Shown: positions 34,713 to 49,330 of the stretch, in pieces | Layout: each line of letters opens with the position of its first letter | Numbering within the stretch: position 1 is the stretch's first letter | NCBI GenBank assembly: GCA_016794125.1 | Contig: JAEUKT010000002.1 | Location: forward strand, 62,001 to 126,000 | Direction: 5' to 3' | Length of the DNA: 64,000 nucleotides | Source of the DNA: Alphaproteobacteria bacterium | GTDB taxonomy: Bacteria > Pseudomonadota > Alphaproteobacteria > Micavibrionales > UBA2020 | Translations under genes and position numbers: made by a program | The notes under the pieces: generated by a model | Seen by the model: the letters and a program-made list of their open reading frames with translations, nothing else | Databases searched by the model: none | What the model was told of the DNA's origin: nothing

Positions 34713-35693
34713 ATGAAAAAAGCACGCCTCGCCGACGGATCTATCGTCCTCGCGCACCAGTTCGACGCCAAGGTGCATACCGGCGACCTTTGCTGCGCAG
34801 ACCCCGATTGCGGCGCGCGCATGACGTTCCGCCGTGAATCCCTGACGCATGGCGCATCGGCCATCCGCAGCGCGTCCTTTGTTTCCAAGTCGGTTGCCGA
34901 ACACAACCCGCTCTGCACCGAATACGAAGATTTCAAGATCATGGCGCAGCGCCGCAAGAGCATCGAGGAAGGGTTGAAGGAAGGCAAAACCATCGTCCTG
35001 AACCTCAACATGAAACTGTCCGAGGCGTTCAACGCGGCTGCCCTGCCCTCCGATGTCATCGGCATGGCCAGCACATCCGAAAAAGGCAATTACGTCACCG
35101 CGCCCGTGAAAAGCGTCGATGACTTGCTGGAACTGCGCGCGGTGATCGAGGCGAAGGGCGGCAAGACCGGCCTTGCCCGGACCGTTGTGAACTACAAAGG
35201 CAAGACGCTGCCGATCGAGGAATTTGTGGTCGATAGCCAGCGCAAATTCGGCGACCTGTTGGACAAAATGTACAAGGCCGTCGATAAGGCAAAGCCGGGT
35301 GCGGAAATTTCGGAATTCCCGCGCCTGATCACCTTCAAGGCGACACAGAACACCAAGGCATCCGAAAAGGGAGCACTGCGCGGCACGCCCATCACCTTTT
35401 ACCGCGATGGCGGCAACAAGGTGATCCTGCTGCAAAAAGCTCAGGTGAAGAAGGAATTCGAAGAAACCTTGCGCGGCGAAAACGTCTTTATCATCGCAGC
35501 CCCCACGCTGCAGGTGAACGAAGCCCGCCGCCTGCTGAGCCGCCTGCGCAACGAGCGCGAGCAGACGATGTTCCTGAACCTGAACTGGCAGGTAACCGGC
35601 GTGCACCAGTTCACGCCTGTGGAAGAAGCACCGAAGCCAAAAGCTGCCGCAAAGCCTGTGCCGCCAAAACCCGGCCAGCAGAGCATGTTCTGA
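34713..35693 (+). CDS. protein of unknown function with CoiA-like N-terminal zinc motif
   Basis: 326 residues. The N-terminus carries CADPDCGARMTFRRES (C28 and C33), and about 30 residues later AEHNPLC, giving a Cys-x4-Cys ... His-x3-Cys set. This resembles the small zinc finger that opens CoiA-type nuclease-like proteins, but no PD-(D/E)XK nuclease core is visible. The remainder is soluble and mixed alpha/beta (SVDDLLELRAVIEAKGGKTG, FYRDGGNKVILLQKAQ) with a Pro/Lys-rich tail ending GQQSMF. The ATG at 34713 has AAGGAG upstream; the frame is open to 34671. It is a + strand gene placed inside the minus-strand suc/lpd block, next to the sRNA array. Confidence 0.75.
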   Translation: MKKARLADGSIVLAHQFDAKVHTGDLCCADPDCGARMTFRRESLTHGASAIRSASFVSKSVAEHNPLCTEYEDFKIMAQRRKSIEEGLKEGKTIVLNLNMKLSEAFNAAALPSDVIGMASTSEKGNYVTAPVKSVDDLLELRAVIEAKGGKTGLARTVVNYKGKTLPIEEFVVDSQRKFGDLLDKMYKAVDKAKPGAEISEFPRLITFKATQNTKASEKGALRGTPITFYRDGGNKVILLQKAQVKKEFEETLRGENVFIIAAPTLQVNEARRLLSRLRNEREQTMFLNLNWQVTGVHQFTPVEEAPKPKAAAKPVPPKPGQQSMF

Positions 35694-36402
35694 TTACTTT
35701 TCCGTCTCGCGCCTGAATTTGCCGTTTTCGATGAAATAACGCGTTTGCGCGACCGCCTCGTCATTCGTCGTGATGAAAGTATGCGTGGCGTGAATGACGA
35801 TATGATCCTTCATGCCGTCGATTTTTGTGCTTTCGATCGACACTTTTCCGTCATCGGGGCCATCTATCACAAAAGATGAGATCGGGTCGATGCTGCGGTC
35901 GCCCGCGATTACGCCGACATCTCCCTTTAGTTTTCCCAGCAAAATGTCGTAATCGAGTTTCGTGCGGAGTTCCTGCCCGGCAGGCCCATAGAAGCTTTTA
36001 TAGGCTGCCGTATCGCCGATAAAATCCGCAACCTCGCTGCCCTTGTTGGGCGGCGCGATCATCACGAAGCGGCCCAGTTTTTTGGGGGCGTGTTTCGACA
36101 GATAGGCGCGGATCACCAAAGTACCCAAAGAATAGCCGACGAAATGCACCTTGCATTTGCGGCCCTTCAGGAATTTTTTGACTTCGGGATGAATCTTTTC
36201 GGCCAGTTCCGGGATCGTGCCGTTGCGGGACGGGTAATCGATATTCAGCACGTTGTATCCGTGATCCGCCAAATCTTCGCGGATTTCGTCCATATTCGCC
36301 TTCGTGCGGCCGATGCCATGCAACAGCACGGCACAGTCGCCTTTATCCGCATATGCGGGCAGCGAAAACAGGCAGAAAGCCAGAAACAGCAGCGCGGCTG
36401 TT

Positions 36403-36410
<8 letters not shown>
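35694..36410 (-). CDS. exported alpha/beta hydrolase (lipase/PGAP1-like)
   Basis: 238 residues from the ATG at 36410, giving a signal peptide ([20 protein letters not shown]). [15 protein letters not shown] is the lipase oxyanion region, GYSLGT the nucleophile elbow (Ser), and HATHTFI the probable His. The pattern resembles PGAP1-like or triacylglycerol lipases acting in the periplasm. The start overlaps the sucB stop by 8 bp, so it is coupled to a TCA operon although its role there is unclear. The longer frame to 36500 only adds shadow sequence from sucB. Confidence 0.8.
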
Positions 36411-37620
<1,210 letters not shown>

Positions 37621-37640
37621 GATAGACTCCTTTTAAACCT

Positions 37641-40514
<2,874 letters not shown>

Positions 40515-40535
40515 TGTGTCGTTCTTTCTTGCAGA

Positions 40536-41414
40536 TTAGGCCGCTTTGATCGCTTTCATGACGGCGTCGCCGAGGCCCGCGGGGCTTTCGGAAACAACAA
40601 AGTTCGCCGCCTTCATGGCTGCAATCTTGTCCTTCGCCGCGCCCTTGCCGCCCGCGATGATCGCGCCGGCATGGCCCATGCGGCGGCCGGGAGGGGCCGT
40701 CGCGCCGGCGATGAAGCCGGCGATGGGTTTTTTCACTTTGGACTTTGCGTAGAATTCCGCCGCTTCTTCCTCGGCCGATCCGCCGATTTCACCGATCATC
40801 AGGATGGCTTCGGTTTCGGGGTCGTTCAGGAACAGTGACAGCGCATCGATGAAGTTCGTGCCGTTGACGGGGTCGCCGCCGATGCCGATGCAGGTCGTCT
40901 GGCCGAGGCCGTTGGCGGTCGTTTGCGCAACCGCTTCATAGGTCAGGGTGCCGGAGCGCGACACGATGCCGATCTTGCCGCGTTTGTGGATATGGCCGGG
41001 CATGATGCCGATCTTGCATTCGCCAGGCGTGATGACACCGGGGCAGTTCGGGCCGATCAGGCGGGTTTTGGAGCCTTCCAGCTTGCGTTTCACCTTGACC
41101 ATGTCCAGCACCGGAATGCCTTCGGTGATGCAGACGACCAGCGCAAGTTCCGCGTCGATCGCTTCAAGGATCGCATCCGCCGCGAAGGGAGGCGGAACGT
41201 AAATCACGGACGCATTCGCGCCCGTGTCGTTCACTGCATCGCGCACGGTGTTGAAGACAGGCAGGTCGAGGTGCTTCGTTCCGCCTTTGCCGGGCGTAAC
41301 GCCGCCGACCATCTTGGTGCCATAGGCGATGGCCTGTTCCGAGTGGAACGTGCCTTGCGCGCCCGTGAAGCCTTGGCAGATAACGCGGGTTTCTTTACCA
41401 ACGAGAACAGACAT
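40536..41414 (-). CDS. sucD: succinyl-CoA synthetase, alpha subunit
   Basis: 292 residues from the ATG at 41414 ([20 protein letters not shown]). The CoA-binding Rossmann domain with [10 protein letters not shown] is followed by the domain bearing the phosphorylated His in [30 protein letters not shown] is also family-typical. It begins 1 bp after the sucC stop. Makes ATP or GTP from succinyl-CoA with SucC. Confidence 0.96.
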   Translation of the reverse strand: MSVLVGKETRVICQGFTGAQGTFHSEQAIAYGTKMVGGVTPGKGGTKHLDLPVFNTVRDAVNDTGANASVIYVPPPFAADAILEAIDAELALVVCITEGIPVLDMVKVKRKLEGSKTRLIGPNCPGVITPGECKIGIMPGHIHKRGKIGIVSRSGTLTYEAVAQTTANGLGQTTCIGIGGDPVNGTNFIDALSLFLNDPETEAILMIGEIGGSAEEEAAEFYAKSKVKKPIAGFIAGATAPPGRRMGHAGAIIAGGKGAAKDKIAAMKAANFVVSESPAGLGDAVMKAIKAA

Positions 41415-41415
41415 A

Positions 41416-42588
41416 TTATGCAGCCTCCGCTTTGACGGTACTGACGACTTTTTGTGCGGCGTCAGCGAGGTTATCGGCTGCGAGGATCGCAAGGCCGGAT
41501 TCTTTGAGCAGTTTTTTGCCTTTTTCCACGTTCGTGCCTTCAAGACGCACGACGAGCGGCATGGTCAGGCCGAGTTCTTTGGCGGCGGTGATAATGCCTT
41601 CAGCAATCACGTCGCAGCGCATGATGCCACCGAAGATGTTGACGAGGATGCCCTCCACGTTCGGATCGGACAGGATGATGCGGAATGCTTCCGCCACACG
41701 TTCCTTGGTCGCGCCGCCACCCACATCGAGGAAGTTGGCGGGGTCGCCGCCATACAACTTGATGATATCCATCGTCGCCATGGCAAGGCCTGCGCCGTTG
41801 ACCATGCAGCCGATATTGCCGGTCAGCTTGACGTAGGAAATTTCCGCGTCTTTTGCGCGTTTTTCGGACGGATCTTCCTCCGCTATGTCGCGCAGCTCTT
41901 CCACTTCCTTGTGACGGAACATGGCGTTGTCGTCGAAGTTGAATTTCGCGTCCAGCGGCAGCACGTCGCCCGATTTGGTCACGACCAGCGGGTTGATTTC
42001 GACGATCGAGCAATCGAGCGCGATGAAGGCGTTATACATCGCCGACACCACTTCCACGCATTTGCCGACCTGTTTGCCTTCAAGCCCCAACGCAAAGGCG
42101 ATCTGACGGCCCTGGAAGGACTGGAAACCCACAGCGGGGTCAATGACCGTCTTCACGATTTTCTCGGGGTGTTTTTCGGCAACTTCCTCGATATCCATAC
42201 CGCCCTCGGTCGAGGACATGATGGTGACCTTGGATGTCGCACGGTCGATCAGGATGCCGAGGTAAAGTTCGCGGGCGATATCGCAGCCCTCTTCCACGTA
42301 AATGCGGCGCACTTCCTGGCCTTGCGGGCCGGTCTGGTGCGTGACCAGCTGCATACCGATCATTTTCTTTGCCGCTTCACGCACATCATCCAGCGATTTG
42401 ACGACTTTCACGCCGCCGCCCTTGCCACGTCCGCCTGCATGAATCTGCGCCTTGACGACATAGATCGGGCCGGGGAGCTTTTTCGCGACTTCAACCGCTT
42501 CTTCGGCGGTGTAGGCGACGCCGCCCTTCAGCACGGGCACGCCGCGCGCCTTCAGCAGTTCCTTGGCCTGGTATTCATGGATGTTCAT
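41416..42588 (-). CDS. sucC: succinyl-CoA synthetase, beta subunit
   Basis: 390 residues from the ATG at 42588 ([19 protein letters not shown]). An ATP-grasp domain with [16 protein letters not shown] and [19 protein letters not shown] is followed by the ligase domain, whose [20 protein letters not shown] and [13 protein letters not shown]-like stretches are conserved. The start overlaps the stop of the VOC gene by 4 nt (ATGA), so translation is coupled. Confidence 0.97.
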   Translation of the reverse strand: MNIHEYQAKELLKARGVPVLKGGVAYTAEEAVEVAKKLPGPIYVVKAQIHAGGRGKGGGVKVVKSLDDVREAAKKMIGMQLVTHQTGPQGQEVRRIYVEEGCDIARELYLGILIDRATSKVTIMSSTEGGMDIEEVAEKHPEKIVKTVIDPAVGFQSFQGRQIAFALGLEGKQVGKCVEVVSAMYNAFIALDCSIVEINPLVVTKSGDVLPLDAKFNFDDNAMFRHKEVEELRDIAEEDPSEKRAKDAEISYVKLTGNIGCMVNGAGLAMATMDIIKLYGGDPANFLDVGGGATKERVAEAFRIILSDPNVEGILVNIFGGIMRCDVIAEGIITAAKELGLTMPLVVRLEGTNVEKGKKLLKESGLAILAADNLADAAQKVVSTVKAEAA

Positions 42589-42992
42589 TTTGCTTTCCCT
42601 GTTTTCTGGATGGGTTCGCCAAACCACCACTGGTTACCCGAATGGTCGGTCACGCCGCCCATCCGTTCGCCATGGTCGCAGTCGGTGGGAGGCATCACTT
42701 CGACCGCGCCCAGCGAGAGCGCGGTTTTATGTGCCGCATCGACATTCTTGACGTAAATGTAAGTCATGGATTTGCCGGCGGGATATTCCGCCGTCGCGTC
42801 CGATATCATGATCACGGTATCGCCCAGCTGCAATTCGGCATGCTTGATACTGCCGTCGTCGCGCCGCATGGGTTCGCGCCTCAGTTCCGCCCCCGCCGTC
42901 TCCTTCAAAAAGCCGATCAGACGCGTCGCGTCCGCAGCCATGATGTAGGGGGAGACGGAGGAATAGGTCGGCGGTGCGAAGCTTTTCGCCAT
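42585..42992 (-). CDS. VOC-superfamily (glyoxalase/bleomycin-resistance fold) protein
   Basis: 135 residues. The PhnB/YdcJ-like pattern [25 protein letters not shown] opens the first beta-alpha-beta-beta-beta unit; [10 protein letters not shown] and [14 protein letters not shown] close the two units. The metal ligands of true glyoxalases are not all evident. It is inserted between mdh and sucC and overlaps the sucC start by 4 nt. Its function in a TCA operon is unknown. Confidence 0.82.
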   Translation of the reverse strand: MAKSFAPPTYSSVSPYIMAADATRLIGFLKETAGAELRREPMRRDDGSIKHAELQLGDTVIMISDATAEYPAGKSMTYIYVKNVDAAHKTALSLGAVEVMPPTDCDHGERMGGVTDHSGNQWWFGEPIQKTGKAK

Positions 42993-43000
42993 GATGCTGG

Positions 43001-44018
<1,018 letters not shown>

Positions 44019-44298
44019 ACCGAGGCTTAAGCTAACACTTTTTTGTACGGTGTATAGGGCGGGATGAAGGCATTTTTGTGCAAAGCCACAAAAATCGTTT
44101 TATTATGTTATATAAATATTTACATAGTGCATTTTGATAAAGAAGATTTTCCGATATACACTGATTTTTATATGTATTACATACATTTAGAGAGACACGA
44201 TTTTATTAGCACATTCTTCATTTTTGCTGATTTTTATGGATAATAATGCATGATTTTTTGCGTTCGGTTACTCATAACACGTCAAAAAACTCAGCTGC
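44019..44298. other. AT-rich intergenic region with dyads
   Basis: This stretch is strikingly AT-rich compared with its neighbours. It contains ATTTTTGTG / CACAAAAAT (44072-44080 and 44087-44095) and ATGTAT / ATACAT (44172-44177 and 44181-44186). A 59-codon open frame with AT-rich codons runs + from 44064 to 44243 behind AGGGCGGG; I cannot say it is a gene. The region probably holds the control elements of the mdh operon. Confidence 0.45.
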
Positions 44299-44326
44299 TT
44301 GCTAAACAAGCCGTGCATGCTAGTCT
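44299..44326 (+). promoter_or_regulatory. promoter for the C39-like gene, leaderless
   Basis: -35 TTGCTA (44299-44304), 16 bp, -10 TAGTCT (44321-44326) in GCTAGTCT. The ATG at 44333 is 6 bases after the -10, so the transcript would start at the start codon. Confidence 0.45.
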
Positions 44327-44332
44327 TTCGCC

Positions 44333-44890
44333 ATGCCCTCTTATGCGCCTAAAAAAATTCCCCTGACGGGAACGGATGGTGATGCTTTTTTCCAGCGTCA
44401 GCTGGACGACCATTCCTGCGGCCCCGCCTGCGTGACAACAGTTGCGCGTATCTATGGCGCACCGGATACCTATGAAGAAATCCGCGCCCGCCTGAACCCC
44501 AGCCCTGCAACCGGCACGCCGCAAGACAGCATGCAGCGGATTGGCGGCTCTGTCGCGCCGCTGGAAACAACAGGGGCGCATACCTATACAGGCGGCGTTG
44601 CGATTGCGAATATCATGCAGGAAGGCGAAGGGCATTACGTCGTCTTCCTCGCGCAAGAGGACAGCAAGGTACTCTATTACGAGCCGTATCATCACGAACT
44701 GGTGATCGACCATATCGACAACATCGTGTGGGATTGCGGCACATGGGATCCCGGCAGCGACCGCGCCAGCCACTGGACCGCAAATTACGCACCTCTCGAC
44801 GACAACAGTTTTGAAAAGTGGCTGGCGATAGCAGAACCGAAGCAGTCCCCTGCCCCGCCGCGTGCACCATCACGCCCGCCCGCGCCTTAG
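44333..44890 (+). CDS. C39-like papain-fold protein
   Basis: 185 residues, no signal peptide. DDHSCGPACVTTVARIYG holds the presumed catalytic Cys (C29 or C33) and EGHYVVFLAQEDSKVLYYEPY the His and Asp/Glu, the arrangement of C39-like peptidases (bacteriocin-leader type or C39_2). No ABC transporter is attached or adjacent. The C-terminus is Pro/Ala-rich. Whether it is an active protease and where it acts are not known. Its stop overlaps the convergent Sel1 gene by 4 nt. Confidence 0.78.
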   Translation: MPSYAPKKIPLTGTDGDAFFQRQLDDHSCGPACVTTVARIYGAPDTYEEIRARLNPSPATGTPQDSMQRIGGSVAPLETTGAHTYTGGVAIANIMQEGEGHYVVFLAQEDSKVLYYEPYHHELVIDHIDNIVWDCGTWDPGSDRASHWTANYAPLDDNSFEKWLAIAEPKQSPAPPRAPSRPPAP

Positions 44891-45747
44891 GCGAATTTCG
44901 AAATCAGCATATTGGTGATATCCCACTCCGCATGGCGGTTTTTGGCAAATGATTCCGCGCCTGAAAACCAGATATGGATGAGCGGATCGCGCACCACGCG
45001 GTCGCGCAAAGCCTCGGCAGCGACAAGGTTTCCGGCATCCGCCGCGCGGCGCAGTATTTCAGCCCCGCCCTTGCGGTCCATTTTGCAGCCCGTGCCTGTC
45101 AGCATGCAGAGGGCCACCAGCAGCGGCGTGTCGCCCGATGATACCGCCAGATCCGTATCAAAATGCGCAAGCGCGCGCAGGAAGCAATCATACGCCATAT
45201 CCGGATTTCGCGGCACAATATCGCCGGCCAGATACAGTGTGCCGAGCGTTTCCAGCGCGCTGCCGCACCCTCCCTGCCCGGCCAGTTCCAGCAGTTCCAT
45301 CGCACGCTGCGGATCGGCATGGATGCCGATGCCGTGCAGGTATTTGAACGCAAGGCTTTGCTGGCATACGGCAGATCCGCGCTGTGCGCCCTCTTCGTAG
45401 AAGGCCGCCGCCTTGACATCGTTTCTTTCAACAAGATCGCCCAGTTCGTACATCAGCCCAAGGTTGAAGCAAGCCTCGGGGCTGCCAGCGCTGAAGGCCT
45501 TGATATACCAGTCGAACGCCTTGCCCGTGTCCTTGTTGACGCCATCGCCGCTTTCATAGCGGATAGCGACCGCGTTCTGCGCGAAGGCATCACCCGTCTC
45601 GGCGGCCTTCAGCAGCCATTCAAAGCTTTTGATATGCGACGGGTCGAGCCCCTCCGCGCCCTGGTAATACCAGTCGGACAGCTGGATCATCGCCTTGGTG
45701 TCGCCCTTGCGGGCGTTGGCGCGCATGTCGCGCACGGCATCGGACAT
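44887..45747 (-). CDS. Sel1-repeat protein
   Basis: 286 residues from the ATG at 45747 (AGGGAAGAAGAT upstream). Several Sel1-type repeats are visible, for example AMIQLSDWYYQGAEGLDPSH, AQNAVAIRYESGDGVNKDTG, ACFNLGLMYELGDLVERND and CQQSLAFKYLHGIGIHADPQ. These form an alpha-solenoid for protein binding. No signal peptide, so probably cytosolic. Alphaproteobacterial Sel1 proteins often modulate signalling; no target is shown here. Confidence 0.85.
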   Translation of the reverse strand: MSDAVRDMRANARKGDTKAMIQLSDWYYQGAEGLDPSHIKSFEWLLKAAETGDAFAQNAVAIRYESGDGVNKDTGKAFDWYIKAFSAGSPEACFNLGLMYELGDLVERNDVKAAAFYEEGAQRGSAVCQQSLAFKYLHGIGIHADPQRAMELLELAGQGGCGSALETLGTLYLAGDIVPRNPDMAYDCFLRALAHFDTDLAVSSGDTPLLVALCMLTGTGCKMDRKGGAEILRRAADAGNLVAAEALRDRVVRDPLIHIWFSGAESFAKNRHAEWDITNMLISKFA

Positions 45748-45769
45748 ATCTTCTTCCCTTTGTCCCATT

Positions 45770-46906
45770 CTATTTTTTGATTCCGAAAAACTCAAGCTGC
45801 CATGCAATCTCATCGGGCGTCAGGGGGTATTCGGTACCGCCCTTGGGGTACAAAAGGTCTTTGGGCTGCACACGGCCCGCCAAACGCTGCACATCGATGC
45901 ACATGCGGGCGGGAAACCCCGCCTTCCAGCACAGCGCAACGATGGGTTTCGCCCCCGCGCCCAGAATACGTTCAACCGTTTCAACTGGCAGGCCGGCCAT
46001 TTTCGCCATGGCCTGTACCGCAAACGGGCGTTCCTGCCAGGCCAGCGCATCATGCACCAATTCGGGCGTCAGGCGCCCGGCGCGCGCAAAACGCTCCACT
46101 TTTTCAGCGGGTGTTTTCGCGCCGCGGTCATTCTGGGTATAGGCGATACGCCGCTCAACAATCGACACAACACCAAGGCGGGTGGCAGCATCAAGATCGC
46201 TGCGGTTTTTCAACACTTCAAGGATTGTTTCGCTGACAAACCCTGTCAGTTCACGCGTAAGATCAACATCCAGATGCGGACTGAGCGCCAGCGGCCGCTG
46301 CCACTCCGCATGGCGGCGCGCGCCATCGACGATCGCCTGCAAAGTATCACGGGATATCTGCGCGCCACGGTTGCCGACCATCAGCGCCGTGCCGATGATA
46401 TCCCCTGCCCTGAACACCGCATCGGTCACTTTTTCGCTGACCGTCGGCCGCGCCGCGATGGCGGCAATAGCCCAGGGTTCCGGATGTGCTGCCAGTATTT
46501 CCAGCAATACGCTGTCCTCCAGCGCGATGCAATGGCGCAAGATAGGCTCGGCGATTTCACGCTCCACATCGCGGGCAAGACGCGCGACGACGGCGGGCGG
46601 CGCCTTTGCGTAGTCACGCAAGGCCGTAGAAAGCGCGCGGCGCACCTTCAGCACTTCGTCCTGTGCCAGCGCGGTCAGGGCTTGCACGGCAAAGCCATAT
46701 AATTCGCTATGTGCATCGGTCTCTATTGTAGGCAGCAGTTTGACCAGCCGGTCGGCAAGCGCGATCCTTATATCGGCATCCGGATTGGCGGGATCATCCG
46801 CGCCGCGCGCAGGCACAACGATATCAGCTGCGTTCGCGGGCAGCTGGTAGGGCGGCTTGAAGGCCGTTTTTTTTCTGCCGAACAGTTTTTTAAAAAAACC
46901 GAGCAT
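45770..46906 (-). CDS. DUF2336 family protein
   Basis: 378 residues from the ATG at 46906. The sequence matches the alphaproteobacterial DUF2336 pattern, a HEAT-like helical protein: ADRLVKLLPTIETDAHSELYG, DVEREIAEPILRHCIALEDSVLLEIL, HPEPWAIAAIAARPTVSEKVTDAV. An N-terminal basic segment (MLGFFKKLFGRKK) could touch the membrane. Function not established in any member that I know. Lies 2 bp after zapE. Confidence 0.85.
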   Translation of the reverse strand: MLGFFKKLFGRKKTAFKPPYQLPANAADIVVPARGADDPANPDADIRIALADRLVKLLPTIETDAHSELYGFAVQALTALAQDEVLKVRRALSTALRDYAKAPPAVVARLARDVEREIAEPILRHCIALEDSVLLEILAAHPEPWAIAAIAARPTVSEKVTDAVFRAGDIIGTALMVGNRGAQISRDTLQAIVDGARRHAEWQRPLALSPHLDVDLTRELTGFVSETILEVLKNRSDLDAATRLGVVSIVERRIAYTQNDRGAKTPAEKVERFARAGRLTPELVHDALAWQERPFAVQAMAKMAGLPVETVERILGAGAKPIVALCWKAGFPARMCIDVQRLAGRVQPKDLLYPKGGTEYPLTPDEIAWQLEFFGIKK

Positions 46907-46908
46907 TA

Positions 46909-47994
46909 TCAAGAATCCCTATATGCGCGCGACTGCATTTCCATGAGCCTGCTGACCGTGCGTTCAAACACCTGTGCAAGGTCTGTGCCGGTATAAAGCT
47001 GCTCCGGCGGGGCGGCGGCCGAAATCGCGATCATCGCATGGTTATCATATAGGGTGTCGATGAGCGTTATAAAGCGGGTTACGGCATCGCGTTTCATGTC
47101 GTCGAGACGCGGGATTTTCTCCACCACCACGACCTTAAACCGCTTGACCAGTTCAAGGTAATCGAGCGCGCTTTTGGGCTGTTCGCAAAGCTCGGCGAAG
47201 GTAAAAGCCGCGACCGCCTTGGCGGCGCGCGGGACATGAATGACGCGTCCTTTAACCTGAATATCCAGCGGTGCTCCCTCGTCGCCGTCGGAAATCGTTT
47301 TAAATATCTTATCGAGTTCCACATGCGCGTCGCTGTCATGCGGCCAGAAATAGACCTGCAATTCGCGCAATTTGCGCAGCCGGTAATCGATGCCGCCCGT
47401 AAAAGAAAATACTGTCAGGTTCTGTTTGAGTAGTTCGATGAAAGGCAGGAACAATTCACGCTGCAAACCGCCCGCATACAGTTCATCCGGCGGGATGTTC
47501 GATGTCATGACGACCGTCACCCCGCGCGCGAAAAGCGCGGTGAACAGCCGCCCGATGATCATGGCATCCGCCACATCTTTGACCTGGAATTCGTCGAAGC
47601 ACAGCAATCGCGCTTCACCCGCGATTTTATCCGCGGCCGCAATCAGGTCGCCGTCGATGCGGTCCTGTTCGCGTCGGTGCTGGCGGCGTTCATGCATGAA
47701 GTCATGCACCTCCAGCATAAAGGCGTGAAAATGCACGCGGCGTTTTTGATCGACGGGCGCGGCTGCAAAAAACATGTCCATCAGCATCGATTTGCCACGG
47801 CCGACCCCGCCGTGGAGATAAAACCCTTTCGGCGCTTCGGTTTTTTTGCCAAACGGCCACCATCCGGCCGGCTTGTACGCGGCCAACGCAAGGCGCAGCT
47901 GTTCCAGCGCCGCGACCGCACGCTGCTGGTCGGGATCAGGGGCGATCGTGCCCGCCTTTAGTTTCTGGTCATATATGTCGGTGAGTGTTTGCAT
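46909..47994 (-). CDS. zapE: cell division ATPase ZapE (AFG1 family)
   Basis: 361 residues, P-loop ATPase. Walker A is GGVGRGKSM (about 61-69), Walker B LLCFDEFQV, followed by the sensor region VMTSNIPPDELYAGGLQR and the family C-terminal HAMIAISAAAPPEQLY. In E. coli ZapE interacts with the Z-ring under low oxygen; AFG1 members also act in protein quality control. In alphaproteobacteria it is commonly close to mdh-suc, as here. Confidence 0.93.
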   Translation of the reverse strand: MQTLTDIYDQKLKAGTIAPDPDQQRAVAALEQLRLALAAYKPAGWWPFGKKTEAPKGFYLHGGVGRGKSMLMDMFFAAAPVDQKRRVHFHAFMLEVHDFMHERRQHRREQDRIDGDLIAAADKIAGEARLLCFDEFQVKDVADAMIIGRLFTALFARGVTVVMTSNIPPDELYAGGLQRELFLPFIELLKQNLTVFSFTGGIDYRLRKLRELQVYFWPHDSDAHVELDKIFKTISDGDEGAPLDIQVKGRVIHVPRAAKAVAAFTFAELCEQPKSALDYLELVKRFKVVVVEKIPRLDDMKRDAVTRFITLIDTLYDNHAMIAISAAAPPEQLYTGTDLAQVFERTVSRLMEMQSRAYRDS

Positions 47995-48154
47995 GGTTTT
48001 TCGAAATTCATCCTAGACTCCGCGCCACGCGTAATAAACCAAAACAACGATTGCCATAACCTAAAATTGCCTGAATTTCGCATCTGGTCGCGCTTAAAAA
48101 GCGGGCGTATGCTTAAGCAAGAACTTGGTTTCAACCGCGAACGGGAGATTCGAT

Positions 48155-48325
48155 ATGAGCAAAGAACATAAATGCAAAGGCACCTGCCAAAAAGATTTCG
48201 CTGACAAAGCGAAAAAAGACGGCGGCCATCACCATCATCATAAACATGCGGCGAACGACACCTGCCCGCATCACGCGAAAAAAGACGCTGCTGCGCCGAA
48301 AACGCCGGAAGCGCCCAAGCCTTAA
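48155..48325 (+). CDS. small His- and Cys-containing, probably metal-binding protein
   Basis: 56 residues. KCKGTCQKDF near the N-terminus, then GGHHHHHKH, then TCPHHAKK and a Pro/Ala tail. The Cys and clustered His make Ni/Zn/Cu/Co binding likely, though no family is recognised. No signal peptide. The ATG at 48155 has GGGAG eight bases upstream. Flanked by zapE (divergent) and an esterase (convergent, separated by a bidirectional terminator), so it is a single-gene unit. Confidence 0.68.
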   Translation: MSKEHKCKGTCQKDFADKAKKDGGHHHHHKHAANDTCPHHAKKDAAAPKTPEAPKP

Positions 48326-48344
48326 TATTACTCGGCTTGACCTG

Positions 48345-48379
48345 AAAAAAAATCCCCGCGCGCAAGCCGGGGATTTTTT
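48345..48379. terminator. bidirectional intrinsic terminator
   Basis: AATCCCCG (48351-48358) pairs with CGGGGATT (48368-48375), with an A-run before and a T-run after. It ends the small His-rich gene (+) and the esterase gene (-). Confidence 0.85.
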
Positions 48380-49160
48380 ATTTCTTGAGTTTCTTGACGA
48401 TGAAATCGAGCGTCTTGGTAAAGGACTCTTCGTTGATCGTATGGCTGAGCCCCTTGATCACCACACCTTCAACCGGCAGACCGGCACGCTTCAGGCGCAT
48501 GAGCGACGCGTTGTAATGCACGCTGATGCGGTTGAGCGCCTTGTCGAACACTTTGCCCAGCTTGCCGCGCGGTTTCGGTTTTTTTTCCACATGGCGGCTG
48601 GTGGTATAAAAAATCTCGTCCTGGTCACCCATCAGCAGCATGGTCGATGGTTTCGATTTCGGTCCGACGATGGGAAAGACGGGGCCCGAATGGCAGACGA
48701 CTGCCGCGCATTCCGCGCCGCGCCTTGTTGCCATCTGCACGACCATCGCGCCGCCCAGCGAAAAACCATATAGCACAAGCCCGTCATCCTTCAGCCCGCG
48801 CTTCGCCAGCTGTGCATCGGTAAAGGTGTTCAGGTCATCGACGACCGGCACCTGATTGAAAAGATGTTTCAGCGCCAGCTCGATCTGCTTCTCGGGGTTT
48901 TTCTCGGTCTTGTACCAGGTGTATAAATCTTCGGCATCTGGCACGCCGTGTTCAGCAAGGCGCTGCTTGTCTGCGCCCACGCCCACCGGCCCGCGCACCA
49001 CCAGTACATCGGCATTCGGCCATTCTTTCTGGATCGCTGGCGGCAGTTCCTTGAACATATCGGGATGGTTGCCATAGCCATGCAGCAAGATGATCAGCGC
49101 ATCGGGCTTGCCGGAGGCGCAGGGATATTCATTGAAATGAAAACCATCTTCGAACTTCAT
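48378..49160 (-). CDS. phospholipase/carboxylesterase-like alpha/beta hydrolase
   Basis: 260 residues. LIILLHGYGNHPDMF is the oxyanion region, GFSLGGAM the nucleophile elbow (Ser), GDQDEIF the Asp and GLSHTI the His; the order and spacing fit the carboxylesterase/thioesterase family (YpfH/EstB-like). No signal peptide. I take the ATG at 49160; a GTG at 49184 would add 8 residues. Confidence 0.88.
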   Translation of the reverse strand: MKFEDGFHFNEYPCASGKPDALIILLHGYGNHPDMFKELPPAIQKEWPNADVLVVRGPVGVGADKQRLAEHGVPDAEDLYTWYKTEKNPEKQIELALKHLFNQVPVVDDLNTFTDAQLAKRGLKDDGLVLYGFSLGGAMVVQMATRRGAECAAVVCHSGPVFPIVGPKSKPSTMLLMGDQDEIFYTTSRHVEKKPKPRGKLGKVFDKALNRISVHYNASLMRLKRAGLPVEGVVIKGLSHTINEESFTKTLDFIVKKLKK

Positions 49161-49330
49161 GGCCGCCTTTTTTAATGCTGCCACCCGTTATCCCGCCAAG
49201 GATGATCAAGCGTATAAAAACCCTAAACCCTTGTAAACCTGTTAAATTTCTATTGCGCCGCAGCATATACAGAACCTTGACCCAATATGAAAAGGCGATA
49301 CAATCACGCTCATTCAACCGGAGAAAATTG

